Source: an uncultured Ignatzschineria sp. (GTDB taxonomy: Bacteria; Pseudomonadota; Gammaproteobacteria; Cardiobacteriales; Wohlfahrtiimonadaceae). Taken from it: 64,000 nt of DNA. The position numbers and the translations under genes were made by a program. The stretch spans positions 52,390-116,389 of the forward strand of contig CALZEE010000008.1 of the NCBI GenBank assembly GCA_945639195.1. The letters are read 5' to 3'. Below the pieces are notes generated by a model. That model saw nothing but the letters and a program-made list of their open reading frames with translations, did not search any database and was not told where the DNA came from. Below, in pieces: positions 27,942-36,858 of this stretch (position 1 is its first letter; every line of letters begins with the position of its first letter).

Positions 27942-29009
27942 ATGTTGCGATCCCCACTACTGCGCTTAAGCGCGCTTTGCCTACTCTCAATAAGTAGCGC
28001 CGCTTTTGCGTCCAATACCTTTGATCCGCCGTTAGATCTCACTGAAAAAGTGATTCAAAAAGTCAGCAATGATACCAACGCGCCGGAGATTCGTTACGCC
28101 TTCTTGCATCAAGCAGAAGCAAACCGTGACCTCTTTCACTCGCTTCGCCTTTATGATGCAGAAGATAAGCTTCTTCAAACCCTTGAAGGCGAAGAGCTAC
28201 GTCCGCATATGATGTGGGGAGATATTGGCAGTACCCCAACATTAGTCGATATCAACGAAGATGGTTATAGCGATCTTATCCTCAAAGTCAGCGCCGGCAG
28301 TCTTGGTGAATTCTCAACGATTTGGTTCTTTAATCCCGCATCTAATCGCTTTGAAGCAGTTTTAGAAGAACTGCTCTATCCTCAAGTGGTGGGCAAAAAC
28401 CTGATCTCTTCCAGCTACACATCACGCCGAGATCCTTTCCCGTCGAGCCTCTCTGTTTACAAAATTGCCCCCGATTACACCTATCAAGAATCAAACTGGG
28501 GCAGTGTTTTAATTCCGCTACGAAAAGGCGAAGAGAGTTATTACTGTCTCTCAGATCCCACGCTCAACAGTGCCGGCAATGTAACGTATTCCTTAGATGT
28601 TACCCTTGGCGAAAATCAAAAACTCACCGCGGATTCTTTCGCAACATTTGATGCCATTGATCTTGAAGAGTATTGCTATCCGGCACTGAGCGAGCTTGCT
28701 TATCATTTCCCGCAAGATCAGCTCCGCGCCTTACCTTTGATTCATCTGTCCGTTTGGCAAGAGATCGAGGGGAATAGATCCTTTAAGGAAGCGATTAACG
28801 TGGATCCTGAATGGCCCACTATCCCCACAGATTTTCAGGCATTTGGCGAAACAGTTACAGAAGCACAGTGCCCAGTGATTCCCTATGTGGATCTTAATGA
28901 GCGCGTGATTAAATCAGCGGTACTGCCGGCGTTTGAAGATCTCCCTGAATCTGTTCTGAGTGATGATTACGGCTATCCTGTGATTTGCGAATATGAGGGA
29001 CGCTTCTAA
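27942..29009 (+). CDS. secreted protein with FG-GAP-like motif, function unknown
   Basis: A 355-residue exported protein. The signal peptide (hydrophobic core SALCLLSISSAAFA, cleavage after AFA) is clear. Near residue 105 it has VDINEDGYSDLILKV, a calcium-loop/FG-GAP-type motif as seen in VCBS repeat proteins and also in the SAM-regulated lipoprotein nearby. Three cysteines sit in the second half. I cannot name a family. It ends in a hairpin built from CCGGCATT repeats and shared with the convergent frameshifted gene. Confidence 0.7.
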   Translation: MLRSPLLRLSALCLLSISSAAFASNTFDPPLDLTEKVIQKVSNDTNAPEIRYAFLHQAEANRDLFHSLRLYDAEDKLLQTLEGEELRPHMMWGDIGSTPTLVDINEDGYSDLILKVSAGSLGEFSTIWFFNPASNRFEAVLEELLYPQVVGKNLISSSYTSRRDPFPSSLSVYKIAPDYTYQESNWGSVLIPLRKGEESYYCLSDPTLNSAGNVTYSLDVTLGENQKLTADSFATFDAIDLEEYCYPALSELAYHFPQDQLRALPLIHLSVWQEIEGNRSFKEAINVDPEWPTIPTDFQAFGETVTEAQCPVIPYVDLNERVIKSAVLPAFEDLPESVLSDDYGYPVICEYEGRF

Positions 29010-29027
29010 GTTTACCGCTCAATCCCC

Positions 29028-29076
29028 CATCAAAAATGCCGGCATTTCATCAGAAATAGTCCGGCATTTTTTGATG
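29028..29076. terminator. bidirectional terminator made of inverted CCGGCATT repeats
   Basis: CATCAAAAATGCCGG pairs with CCGGCATTTTTTGATG (one bulged base) around an 18-base loop; three copies of the octamer CCGGCATT lie in it. T runs allow it to stop both the plus-strand secreted protein gene and the convergent gene ending at 29124. The design copies the paired uptake-sequence terminators of Neisseria. Confidence 0.8.
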
Positions 29077-29123
29077 GATACTGTGTGATCAAAGGCGCTC
29101 TTTTGCGACAGATAAAGCGCCAT

Positions 29124-29940
29124 TTAAATCTCTGGCAAGAAGATGATACTTGTGACTTTTTGCTTCCATTCATAAGGTGTTGGGCCTGAGATTTCTGCCC
29201 CTTCCTCCAACTCCTCCGCTTCGAGTTCATCGCCATAATCGGCATAATAAAATTCCGGACTCATCAGATCATATTGGTCGCAATCAAGCGACATATCATC
29301 AGGGCAATCTTCATATTGAAGCCAAATCTGATCATTAATCTGGTAACGAAGCGATGCCTTTAAGAAGGGCGCATTCGCATCGTAATCGCCATAAATTTGC
29401 GGCGTATCACGGCTGTAGAGCGCTACTTGCTCTTGCGTGACGTAATCCACTTTCCAACGATCTTTAAAAGATTGTACCGAAAATGCCGGCATTAATTGGT
29501 AATCCGCCAAGTCAATCTTACGAAACCCTTCTGCGACCAAATCCTCATAAAAAATCTTCCACCAAAGGATCATGCGCGGTAAAGGTTACGGCTTTAAACT
29601 GGCGCTCCATCTTACGATACTCCCCTACGGCGCTCGCTTCTGAGAAATCAGGGGCAAAGTGAATATCGCTCTCTGGCACGGGTTCTACTTCGCCATTTTT
29701 CACGAGGCATAAACCATAATTCGTCGGCATTAAACGATGCACGCCAGTGCTATTTTCTGAATAACGTGATTTACAGAGCACATCCCCTTCGGCATTAATC
29801 GCCAAAGGCACAAGCTCCGATGTAATCATCGTAATGCCGGTCGCAAAGCTCATTTGCGCACCCAAAAGGAGAGATAAGCTACAACTTAAGCGCCCCAAAT
29901 TACCGACAGTTTTACCTAAAGTGGTGAGTTTTTTCGCCAT
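29124..29940 (-). pseudogene. secreted protein gene split by a one-base frameshift
   Basis: Two overlapping minus-strand frames (29545-29940 and 29124-29573) read as one protein if one T is removed from a run of six (plus strand A-run 29549-29554). The first begins with a signal peptide (LSCSLSLLLGAQMSFA) and ends ..HDPLVEDFL-stop; with five T the reading becomes VEDFYEDLVAEGFRK and continues in the second frame. The joined protein would have about 270 residues and resembles its neighbour in being secreted and of unknown function. It may be a true mutation, a phase-variable tract, transcript slippage or a sequencing error. Confidence 0.7.
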
Positions 29941-29972
29941 AAATGGCTCCTTGAATTTGCGATGACACGCAC

Positions 29973-30010
29973 AAAAAAACGCTTATACCCATCATGGAGA
30001 TAAGCGTTTT
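29973..30010 (-). terminator. terminator of the 2-hydroxy-acid dehydrogenase gene
   Basis: AAAACGCTTAT pairs with ATAAGCGTTTT around a 14-base loop; the minus strand ends in seven T. Located 55-90 bases after the stop at 30065. Confidence 0.8.
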
Positions 30011-30064
30011 GTACCTTCAATATATTACTGCGTCATGCTATTTGCTGACAACCGTCCGGCATTA

Positions 30065-31231
30065 TTAAATCTTAAAAGGATCAGGAATCGTCGATGGCAC
30101 AAGAATGTGTCTACCCACATTATCAACCTCGGTTTCCCCGCAGAAAGCCATGCTTGTTTCAAATTCATTGCGGATAATCTCTAAGGCTTTTGTCACGCCC
30201 ATTTCGCCATAAGCGCCTAATCCATAAAGATACGAACGACCGATCATACCGCCCTTCGCGCCTAGTGCCACCGCTTTTAAGAGATCTTGCCCAGAGCGGA
30301 TACCGCTATCGAGAATTACCTCCGTCGAAGTGCCGGAAAGCGCCTCCACAATGGAGGGTAATACTGCGATCGAAGAGAGCGCGCCATCGAGCTGTCTGCC
30401 ACCGTGGTTACTCACCACAATTGCATCTGCGCCCACACTATTGGCCATTTTGGCATCTTCGGCATCGAGAATACCCTTTAGGATAATCTTCCCGCCCCAC
30501 ATCTCTTTAATCCACTCAATGTCATTCCAGTTAAGCGTTGGATCGAACTGCTGTTGCGTCCATGAACCCAGCGAACTTGGATCATCAATGCCCTCAACAT
30601 GCCCCACAATATTGCCAAACTGACGGCGTTTAGTTTTTAGCATATTCCAGCACCAGCGTTGCTTTGTGAAAAGATTCACCCAGTTTTTAAGCGTCGGTTT
30701 GGGCGGAACAGAGAGCCCGTTTTTAATATCTTTATGGCGTTGCCCGATCATCTGTAGATCCAGCGTAATCACTAATGCATCACATCCCGCAGCCTTTGCT
30801 CGCTCGATCAAGCGGCGCATAAAGTCCCGATCACGCATCACATAGAGCTGGAACCAAAAGGGCTTATTCACTTCTCGCTTAATATCTTCTAACGAGGCGA
30901 TACTCATGGTGGAGAGCGTATAACGAATCCCAAATTTAGCCGCCGCTCTGGCCGCCAAGATTTCGCCATCGGGATGCACCATTCCCACTAATCCCGTAGG
31001 TGCAATGGAGAGCGGCATCGACATCTCAATCCCGAGCATCTCGCGTTTTAAACTTCTGTTTTCCATATTGCGCGCGACTTTCTGAATGAATTTAATCTTC
31101 TGAAAGTCCGACTCATTCGCTTGATACGTTGATTCAGTCCACGAACCAGAATCCACATAATCATAGAACATTTTAGGAACACGCTTTTGCGCGATAATAC
31201 GGAGATCTTCGATATTAGTGATTGGTTTCAT
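30065..31231 (-). CDS. lldD: FMN-dependent L-lactate dehydrogenase (2-hydroxy-acid oxidase family)
   Basis: Oxidises L-lactate (or a related 2-hydroxy acid) to pyruvate and passes electrons to the respiratory chain. The 388-residue protein follows the family from the N-terminal IEDLRIIAQKRVPKMFYDYVDSGSWTE to the active-site signature SNHGGRQLDG near residue 275, with IAPTGLVGMVHPDGE (FMN binding) and WFQLYVMRDRDFM between. The last part (DSGIRSGQDLLKAVALGA) binds the phosphate of FMN. It is alone, without lldP or lldR. Lactate is the most likely substrate, but other 2-hydroxy acids cannot be excluded. Confidence 0.9.
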   Translation of the reverse strand: MKPITNIEDLRIIAQKRVPKMFYDYVDSGSWTESTYQANESDFQKIKFIQKVARNMENRSLKREMLGIEMSMPLSIAPTGLVGMVHPDGEILAARAAAKFGIRYTLSTMSIASLEDIKREVNKPFWFQLYVMRDRDFMRRLIERAKAAGCDALVITLDLQMIGQRHKDIKNGLSVPPKPTLKNWVNLFTKQRWCWNMLKTKRRQFGNIVGHVEGIDDPSSLGSWTQQQFDPTLNWNDIEWIKEMWGGKIILKGILDAEDAKMANSVGADAIVVSNHGGRQLDGALSSIAVLPSIVEALSGTSTEVILDSGIRSGQDLLKAVALGAKGGMIGRSYLYGLGAYGEMGVTKALEIIRNEFETSMAFCGETEVDNVGRHILVPSTIPDPFKI

Positions 31232-31657
31232 GGTTTTTATCTATTTTTTCTAACGTCATTCAATGAATAAAAAAGCGATCAAAAGGAGATTCAGCATACA
31301 AAAAGCGGCGCGGAGCGTCTTTTGATCAAAGGTTAGCCGGTTATTTGGCGCTTCTTCGATTCTACCACCAAACCCAAAGGGCTCAATAGGGAAAATATAA
31401 CCGTTTGATAAGCTTTAAAATTTGATCCATTCACCGCCGAAATTCACAAGTAATCGGCCATAAAAGATTTATCGTATAAATTCTTTGTTATCTGTAAATT
31501 TTACGATTTTTATATTCGTAAAAACCCGATAATTTTCGTGATCAATATTTTCTCACTGTCTAATAAACAGCCTTATTTCAAGGCTTTCCCTTCATTTCGA
31601 GAAATCGAAGAAGGTTATTACATACCAAATTAATCAGCTATTTAGCACAATAATTGT
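31232..31657. other. intergenic region upstream of the lldD-like gene
   Basis: About 425 AT-rich bases between divergent lldD-like and oxygenase genes. It contains the lldD-like promoter region; I see no supported gene or repeat. Confidence 0.4.
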
Positions 31658-31686
31658 TTGACAAAAATCCAATCATGACTTAAACA
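31658..31686 (+). promoter_or_regulatory. likely promoter of the oxygenase leader RNA
   Basis: A perfect TTGACA (31658-31663), 17 bases, then TAAACA, which is a weak -10. Transcription would begin near 31693, shortly before the structured leader. Confidence 0.45.
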
Positions 31687-31711
31687 TATATGTAATGCCG
31701 ATTTGATTACA

Positions 31712-31800
31712 GCTTGCGGGCAATAACTGCTAAAGCGTCCATCTCAATAACTATGTGAGATTCTCCAACGAACCGTGGGGCAACACGGCGGAACGCAAGC
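31712..31800 (+). ncRNA. three-way-junction leader RNA, candidate riboswitch
   Basis: GCTTGCG (31712-31718) pairs perfectly with CGCAAGC (31794-31800) to close a domain that holds two hairpins: ATCTCA/TGAGAT (31741-31761) and CCGTG/CACGG (31773-31788, loop GGGCAA). The strand between the hairpins, TTCTCCA (31761-31767), is perfectly complementary to TGGAGAA (31834-31840), which contains the ribosome site of the next gene. This would let the junction hide the ribosome site in one state. I cannot match it to a riboswitch class I know. Confidence 0.5.
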
Positions 31801-31844
31801 GGTCGGCAGATTGATCCGTATATGCTTTGTTCATGGAGAACACG

Positions 31845-32864
31845 ATGACAACCAATGTTAATCCCAACTTACCGATTTTAGATTATGCGCAATTTGGCGC
31901 AGGTGGCGATGCGCGCGAACAGTTTTTGAAAGATCTCCGATTCGCCGCGCATGAGATCGGTTTTTTCTATCTTAAAAACCATGGTATCTCTCAAGAACTC
32001 ATCGCAGAAGCGCAAGCGCTCTCTAAAGCGTTCTTCGCCCTACCGCTCGCACAAAAGAAAGCCATTCATATGTCTAATTCCCCACACTTTAGGGGCTATA
32101 CCAATGTGCATGATGAGATCACGCGTGAAAAGCCAGATAGCCGTGAGCAGTTCGATTACATGCCTGAATATGAGGCCATTCCTATGGATCAGATTCCGAG
32201 CGATCAACCGTGGCTTCGTCTGCAAGGCCCGAATCAATGGCCTGTCGAAATTCCTCGCCTTCGCCCGGTGCTTCAGCAACTACAAGAAGCGCAAACCGAA
32301 CTCGCCAAATCGATGCTCTCAGCATTTGCACTCGCCCTTGGGCAGAAAGAAGATGCCTTTGCCCATACTTACGCGCATAAGCCTTCTGTGCTCTCTAAAG
32401 CGATTCATTATCCCGGCGTAGATGGCGAGCAAGGCGTAGGACCGCATAAGGATTCTGGGTATATCACTTTTGTGCAGCAAGAAGAAACGGCGGGGCTTGA
32501 GGTATTAAAAGATGATGAATGGATTTTAGCTGAGCCTATCGAAGGCACTTTTGTTGTGAATCTTGGGGAGCTTCTTGAGATCGCATCGCAAGGCTACCTC
32601 AAAGCCACTACCCACAGAGTAGCGCCATCACCACAAGGATTTGATCGCTTCTCGCTTGCGTACTTCTTAACCTCACAACTAGACGCCACGGTACCACTTT
32701 TAGCGTTGCCAGAATCATTACAAGGCCAAGGTTTTAATATTACTCAAGACCCGAAAAACCCGCTCTTTACCCAAATTGGTAAAAACTTCCTCAAAGGGCG
32801 CCTGCGCTCCCATACCGATGTCGCGAAGAACTTCTATTCAGATATCTCTATTGATGATCTTTAA
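31845..32864 (+). CDS. iron/2-oxoglutarate-dependent oxygenase (isopenicillin N synthase family)
   Basis: A 339-residue non-heme iron oxygenase. The N-terminal DIOX_N part reads LPILDYAQF..LRFAAHEIGFFYLKNHGI; the double-stranded beta-helix has the iron ligands HKDSGYITF (His-x-Asp) and the later THRVAPSPQGFDRFSLAYFL, where His and the Arg-x-Ser 2-oxoglutarate motif lie. This group includes ethylene-forming and amino-acid-hydroxylating enzymes; the substrate is open. The ATG at 31845 is chosen because GGAG ends 6 bases before it. The leader RNA upstream and the MetQ-type binding protein downstream suggest an amino-acid or sulfur substrate, as inference. Confidence 0.88.
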   Translation: MTTNVNPNLPILDYAQFGAGGDAREQFLKDLRFAAHEIGFFYLKNHGISQELIAEAQALSKAFFALPLAQKKAIHMSNSPHFRGYTNVHDEITREKPDSREQFDYMPEYEAIPMDQIPSDQPWLRLQGPNQWPVEIPRLRPVLQQLQEAQTELAKSMLSAFALALGQKEDAFAHTYAHKPSVLSKAIHYPGVDGEQGVGPHKDSGYITFVQQEETAGLEVLKDDEWILAEPIEGTFVVNLGELLEIASQGYLKATTHRVAPSPQGFDRFSLAYFLTSQLDATVPLLALPESLQGQGFNITQDPKNPLFTQIGKNFLKGRLRSHTDVAKNFYSDISIDDL

Positions 32865-32867
32865 CGC

Positions 32868-32905
32868 ATGCCGGATTGCATAGATTCAGCATCTCCGGCA
32901 TTTAT
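32868..32905 (+). terminator. terminator-like hairpin made of inverted CCGGCAT repeats
   Basis: ATGCCGGA (32868-32875) pairs exactly with TCCGGCAT (32894-32901), three bases after the oxygenase stop, followed by TTTATCCC. The T run is short, so termination may be partial. Confidence 0.55.
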
Positions 32906-33069
32906 CCCATTTCACCAACTTCACCCAACGTTACAGGTGCAACTCACCGACCGATTCACTTTTCACACAATAAAAATTATGAAAAACATGCCGATTTGGA
33001 GAAGCTTGCGGGCACAACAGCTAAGCGTAAAAAGTATTCTCCAAACAAGACAACTAGGAGAATATTACA

Positions 33070-33975
33070 ATGTCACGCATTACACAGCACCATACTGACT
33101 CAAGCCTTACTTCGCCAACAAAAGTCCCTTTTTATCAGCGCATCAAGCAAGGGATTAACCTCTCGTTGCTCCTACTTGCGACCACTTTTATCGCCGCCTG
33201 CTCGGATGAAGATAAAACAGTTTCAAATAGCCCAAGCACCGAAAAATCCGTGATTAAAATCGGCACATCCCCCGGCGATTTTGGGGATCTTGTCCGCGGT
33301 TACTTGGGACCTGAACTACAAAAAGCTGGCTATAAAGTGGAACTATCGGAAATTACCGATATCGTGATTCCAAACTTAAGCGTCGAAGAGGGATCGCTCG
33401 ATCTGAATATCTTCCAACACAAACCGTACATGGAAGATTTTAATAAAAACCAACAAGGTCATCTCGTCCCTTTCATTCAGGTTCCGACGGCACCTTATGG
33501 GCTTTACAGCGGCAAGCTCAAAAGTCTGGATGCTGTCAAACAAGGCGCAACGGTGGGCATTCCTTCTAATGTCACAAACTTCTCGCGCGGGCTCTTAATT
33601 CTAGAAAATATTGGCTGGATTAAGCTCCGTGAAGGCATTACAGATCGTTTCCGTATCGAGAAAACAGATATTATCGACAATCCTTACAATCTTAATATTA
33701 AAGAGATTGAAGCGGCCCAAATGGTTCGCGTAAGACCCGATCTGGATTATGCGATTATTAATGGGAACTTCGCCCTAGATGCCGGCATTCACTTCAAAGA
33801 AGCGCTGGCGATCGAACCGAGCAAACATTTTATTAACTGGGTGGTCACGCACGAGAAAAACCTCGATACGCCGTGGATTCAAGAGATCATCACGATTTTA
33901 AGTTCTGAAGGTTTTAAAGAATATTCCGCAACCAGATTCGCCAATTATAACTATCCTTTGGCGTGGGAGCAGTAA
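33070..33975 (+). CDS. MetQ/NlpA family substrate-binding lipoprotein
   Basis: Periplasmic binding lipoprotein of the family that feeds D/L-methionine ABC importers. The 301-residue protein has a long hydrophilic start, a signal segment (INLSLLLLATTFIAAC with lipobox IAAC, cysteine near residue 40), and the NlpA core: KIGTSPGDFGDLV, the metal-independent VPNLSVEEGSLDLNIFQHKPYM, and a YAIINGNFALDAG near residue 235. AGGAG precedes the ATG. No metN ATPase or metI permease lies next to it, so it must use a transporter encoded elsewhere or act differently. Placed 205 bases after the oxygenase gene. Confidence 0.88.
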   Translation: MSRITQHHTDSSLTSPTKVPFYQRIKQGINLSLLLLATTFIAACSDEDKTVSNSPSTEKSVIKIGTSPGDFGDLVRGYLGPELQKAGYKVELSEITDIVIPNLSVEEGSLDLNIFQHKPYMEDFNKNQQGHLVPFIQVPTAPYGLYSGKLKSLDAVKQGATVGIPSNVTNFSRGLLILENIGWIKLREGITDRFRIEKTDIIDNPYNLNIKEIEAAQMVRVRPDLDYAIINGNFALDAGIHFKEALAIEPSKHFINWVVTHEKNLDTPWIQEIITILSSEGFKEYSATRFANYNYPLAWEQ

Positions 33976-34007
33976 CACGAGAAGTGTGATGCGTCTCTAG
34001 CAATAAA

Positions 34008-34046
34008 AAAGCCCGCTAAGGTTCTCAATATCCTTAGCGGGCTTTT
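34008..34046. terminator. bidirectional terminator between the MetQ-like and trhA genes
   Basis: AAAGCCCGCTAAGG pairs with CCTTAGCGGGCTTT; T or A runs flank both sides, so it can serve the plus-strand lipoprotein gene and the convergent trhA. Confidence 0.88.
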
Positions 34047-34067
34047 AACGTTAGAAAATGCCGGCAA

Positions 34068-34688
34068 TCAATTCACATAAAACAAAATACTAAAGTACTG
34101 GCAAACGCTGCCGCCAATCACAAAGAGATGCCAAATACCGTGAGCATGGCGCACCTTTTCATCCAATAGAAAGAAGATCACGCCGAGCGTATAGACAACG
34201 CCGCCCATAATCAGCCAGAAGATTCCTTCCGAAGAGAGCGCAAGCGAAAGGGGTTTGGCGGCAATCACGATCAACCACCCCATCACTAAATAGATAATCA
34301 TTGAAAAGAGCTGTGTTCGGCGCCCAATAAGAATCTCTTGAATGATCCCGATCACGCATAATCCCCAAGAAACCCCAAAGAGCGACCAGCCCCAAGGGCC
34401 TCGTAGCGTGACTAAAGTGTAGGGCGTATAACTTGCGGCAATTAAGATATAGATCGCACAATGATCGAGCACCTGAAAGACATCTTTCCGGCGACCGAGC
34501 CTTAAACTGTGATAAGTCGTTGAGACAAGATAGAGCAGAAAAAGCGCCGCACCATAGATGGAAACACTGACGATCTTCCATGCATCTTGATAAATGCTCG
34601 AATGCACAATAAGAAAAACCATCCCTCCCAGCGCGAGTAATGTTCCCAATAAGTGGGTATAACTATTGAATCTTTCACCGCGTTGCAT
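34068..34688 (-). CDS. trhA: PAQR/hemolysin III family membrane protein TrhA
   Basis: Seven-helix membrane protein of the PAQR family, in E. coli linked to membrane lipid homeostasis. The 206 residues show ERFNSYTHLLGTLLALGG at the start, STTYHSLRLGRRKDVFQVLDHCAIYILIAASYTP near residues 55-90 and a C-terminal HAHGIWHLFVIGGS; the serine and three histidines of these motifs form the family's metal site. Start ATG at 34688. Monocistronic, convergent with the MetQ-like gene. Confidence 0.9.
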   Translation of the reverse strand: MQRGERFNSYTHLLGTLLALGGMVFLIVHSSIYQDAWKIVSVSIYGAALFLLYLVSTTYHSLRLGRRKDVFQVLDHCAIYILIAASYTPYTLVTLRGPWGWSLFGVSWGLCVIGIIQEILIGRRTQLFSMIIYLVMGWLIVIAAKPLSLALSSEGIFWLIMGGVVYTLGVIFFLLDEKVRHAHGIWHLFVIGGSVCQYFSILFYVN

Positions 34689-34846
34689 ATTGATCCTTGC
34701 TCTAATGAGATGATTTATTCATCGAATAACTATTTTATCATGCTTGATTCAGAGATTAATAATTAACCACTCCCGCCTTCTGCTTCCCTGTTGTATAATG
34801 AAAAGTTGAATTTAGTATCAAATCAATCATGTATATGGAGTGAAAA

Positions 34847-35539
34847 ATGCGTAAACGTACAACAGAGATTAATCTTGAAGGCTTTCGTAAAAAACCTAAA
34901 TCATTTCGTCTAAAACCGTTAGCGGCGATTGTTGCCTCTGCGTTTATTCTTGCTGCGTGTGGAAACAATAATGAACAAGCGCATTTAGAAGAAGTCTCCA
35001 TCTATCGTAATGTTGAGGAATGTGTTCGTTACAATCCTAGCAGCGACGCAAAATCACTCTGTGAAACAACATTTGCCCAAGCACAACAAGAAGCGATTGA
35101 AACGGCACCTCGCTTTGCAACACGGGAAGATTGTGTTGCGGAATTTGGCGAGTCAGGCTGTCAAGTCGCACCTGTCACACAAGAAAATGCCACTGCACAA
35201 TCGAGTGGCAGTATGTGGATGCCCCTGATGGCAGGATTCCTCTTTGGTCGTATGATGAGTGGCTTTAACGCACATAAACCGCTCTACTCACCACAATCAG
35301 GTCCTGGTAAAGGCAACCTGTACGATTCCAGTGGGAAAAACTTCGGGCAAACGGCGCCTGGTGGCAAGATGAAGGTGAATCCTTCTGATCTTAAACCCGG
35401 TGCAAAAGGCCAAACACTTCGTCGTGGCGGTTTTGGATCGATGGTTTCTAAGCAGAGCATGGCTGCATCTTCTGCTAAATCTGCAGGAAGCAATACTCAA
35501 AACTCAAATAATACCCAACGTCGTAGCATGGGTGGTTAA
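34847..35539 (+). CDS. ygiB: DUF1190 (YgiB-type) lipoprotein
   Basis: A 230-residue YgiB-like lipoprotein. A basic start (RKRTTEINLEGFRKKPKSF) precedes a signal helix ending in the lipobox LAAC (cysteine near residue 38). The DUF1190 domain follows with paired cysteines (VEECVRYN, LCETTFAQAQQEA, EDCVAEFGESGCQ), and the tail is glycine/serine-rich (GSMWMPLMAGFLFGRMMSG and on). As in E. coli, the gene directly precedes ygiC (3-base gap). Biochemical role unknown; the pair is found in many proteobacteria. Confidence 0.9.
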   Translation: MRKRTTEINLEGFRKKPKSFRLKPLAAIVASAFILAACGNNNEQAHLEEVSIYRNVEECVRYNPSSDAKSLCETTFAQAQQEAIETAPRFATREDCVAEFGESGCQVAPVTQENATAQSSGSMWMPLMAGFLFGRMMSGFNAHKPLYSPQSGPGKGNLYDSSGKNFGQTAPGGKMKVNPSDLKPGAKGQTLRRGGFGSMVSKQSMAASSAKSAGSNTQNSNNTQRRSMGG

Positions 35540-35542
35540 TCC

Positions 35543-36706
35543 ATGAAGCGTGTTGCAATTACTGAGCGCCCCGATTGGAAAGCGCAGGCTGAAGAGTTTG
35601 GCTTTAATTTTCATACCATGTATGGCGAACGCTATTGGTGTGAAGATTTCTATTATCAATTTGGGTTAAGAGAGATAGAGCTCATTGAAGAAGCTACGGA
35701 AGAGCTTCATCAGATGGCGCTCAAAGCCGTTGATCGTGTTGTTAAAAGCGAGAAACTCCTCGAGAAATTCCAAATCCCGCCACAAAGCTGGCGCTTTATT
35801 CGAGAATCATGGAGCCGCGAGGAACCCTCGCTTTATGGTCGTTTCGACTTTGCTTACGATGGTAACGGCAATCTCAAAATGCTTGAATATAATGCCGATA
35901 CGCCGACTTCGCTCTACGAGAGTGCATTCTTCCAATGGCTTTGGCTTGAAGATCAGATTGAGGCAAAAAACTTGCCGATGATCGCCGATCAATTTAATAG
36001 TATTCAAGAGCAGCTCATCTCTCGTTTTGGCGATTTAAAGTCTTATCATAATATTGATCTATTACACTTTAGTTGCTGCCAAGATTCAGATGAAGATCGT
36101 GGAACCGTTGAATATCTCGAAGATTGTGCAAAAGAAGCGGGTTTAAACAGCGCCTTTATCTATATTGAAGATATTGGGATTAATGCAGATCTCGAATACA
36201 CGGATATGAATGATGAGCCGATTGCGGCGATCTTCAAGCTCTATCCGTGGGAATTTATGCTAGGTGAAGATTTTGCGAGCTATTTAGATATGGGCAAAAC
36301 CCGTTGGCTTGAGCCGGCGTGGAAAGCCATTCTCTCCAATAAAGCGCTTTTACCACTGCTTTGGGAGATGTTCCCCGATCATAAATATCTACTGCCCGCT
36401 TACTTCTCTGATGATAAAAAGGCAAAAAGCCTCAGCGCTTACGTTAAAAAACCGCTCTATTCACGAGAAGGTGCTAACGTTGAAATCATTAAAGATGGCG
36501 CGGTACTTGAGAGTGCTGATGGCCCTTACGGCATCGAAGGCTCTATCATTCAAGAGTATGTAGAATTGCCGGTGTTTGATGGCAGTCATGTGGTACTTGG
36601 AAGCTGGATTGTGAATGATACTGCGTGTGGTCTATCCGTTCGTGAAGATCATTCTCGCATTACACAAGATCTCTCGCGCTTCTATCCGCATGCGATTATT
36701 GGTTAA
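35543..36706 (+). CDS. ygiC: YgiC-type ATP-grasp enzyme (glutathionylspermidine synthase family)
   Basis: A 387-residue ATP-grasp amide ligase related to the synthetase half of glutathionylspermidine synthase. The start ERPDWKAQAEEFGFNFHTMYG and YWCEDFYYQF are typical, followed by GRFDFAYDGNGNLKMLEYNADTPTS, with the nucleotide-binding residues, and the C-terminal KPLYSREGANV and GSIIQEYVELPVFDGSHVVLGSW. E. coli YgiC ligates unknown amine and peptide substrates and lacks glutathionylspermidine amidase activity. Cotranscribed with ygiB. Confidence 0.93.
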   Translation: MKRVAITERPDWKAQAEEFGFNFHTMYGERYWCEDFYYQFGLREIELIEEATEELHQMALKAVDRVVKSEKLLEKFQIPPQSWRFIRESWSREEPSLYGRFDFAYDGNGNLKMLEYNADTPTSLYESAFFQWLWLEDQIEAKNLPMIADQFNSIQEQLISRFGDLKSYHNIDLLHFSCCQDSDEDRGTVEYLEDCAKEAGLNSAFIYIEDIGINADLEYTDMNDEPIAAIFKLYPWEFMLGEDFASYLDMGKTRWLEPAWKAILSNKALLPLLWEMFPDHKYLLPAYFSDDKKAKSLSAYVKKPLYSREGANVEIIKDGAVLESADGPYGIEGSIIQEYVELPVFDGSHVVLGSWIVNDTACGLSVREDHSRITQDLSRFYPHAIIG

Positions 36707-36788
36707 CACAACCGCCCATCTTGTATTCATGCATCGATAACCTTAGAATCACTCGATAGATACATGAACTCGGGATACACAGATAGAA

Positions 36789-36826
36789 AAGCCACCGTAA
36801 CTTCAACGAAAGTCGGTGGCTTCTTC
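36789..36826 (+). terminator. intrinsic terminator of ygiBC
   Basis: GCCACCG-AACTT and AAGT-CGGTGGC pair with small bulges, followed by TTCTTC. Located about 85 bases after ygiC. Confidence 0.7.
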
Positions 36827-36858
36827 ATATCAATATGGGCTAAAAAACGACAATCTCG

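Noticed and set aside
32876..33253. frame overlapping the MetQ-like lipoprotein start
   Set aside because: The MetQ-like frame has an AGGAG site, signal peptide and lipobox; the other has none.
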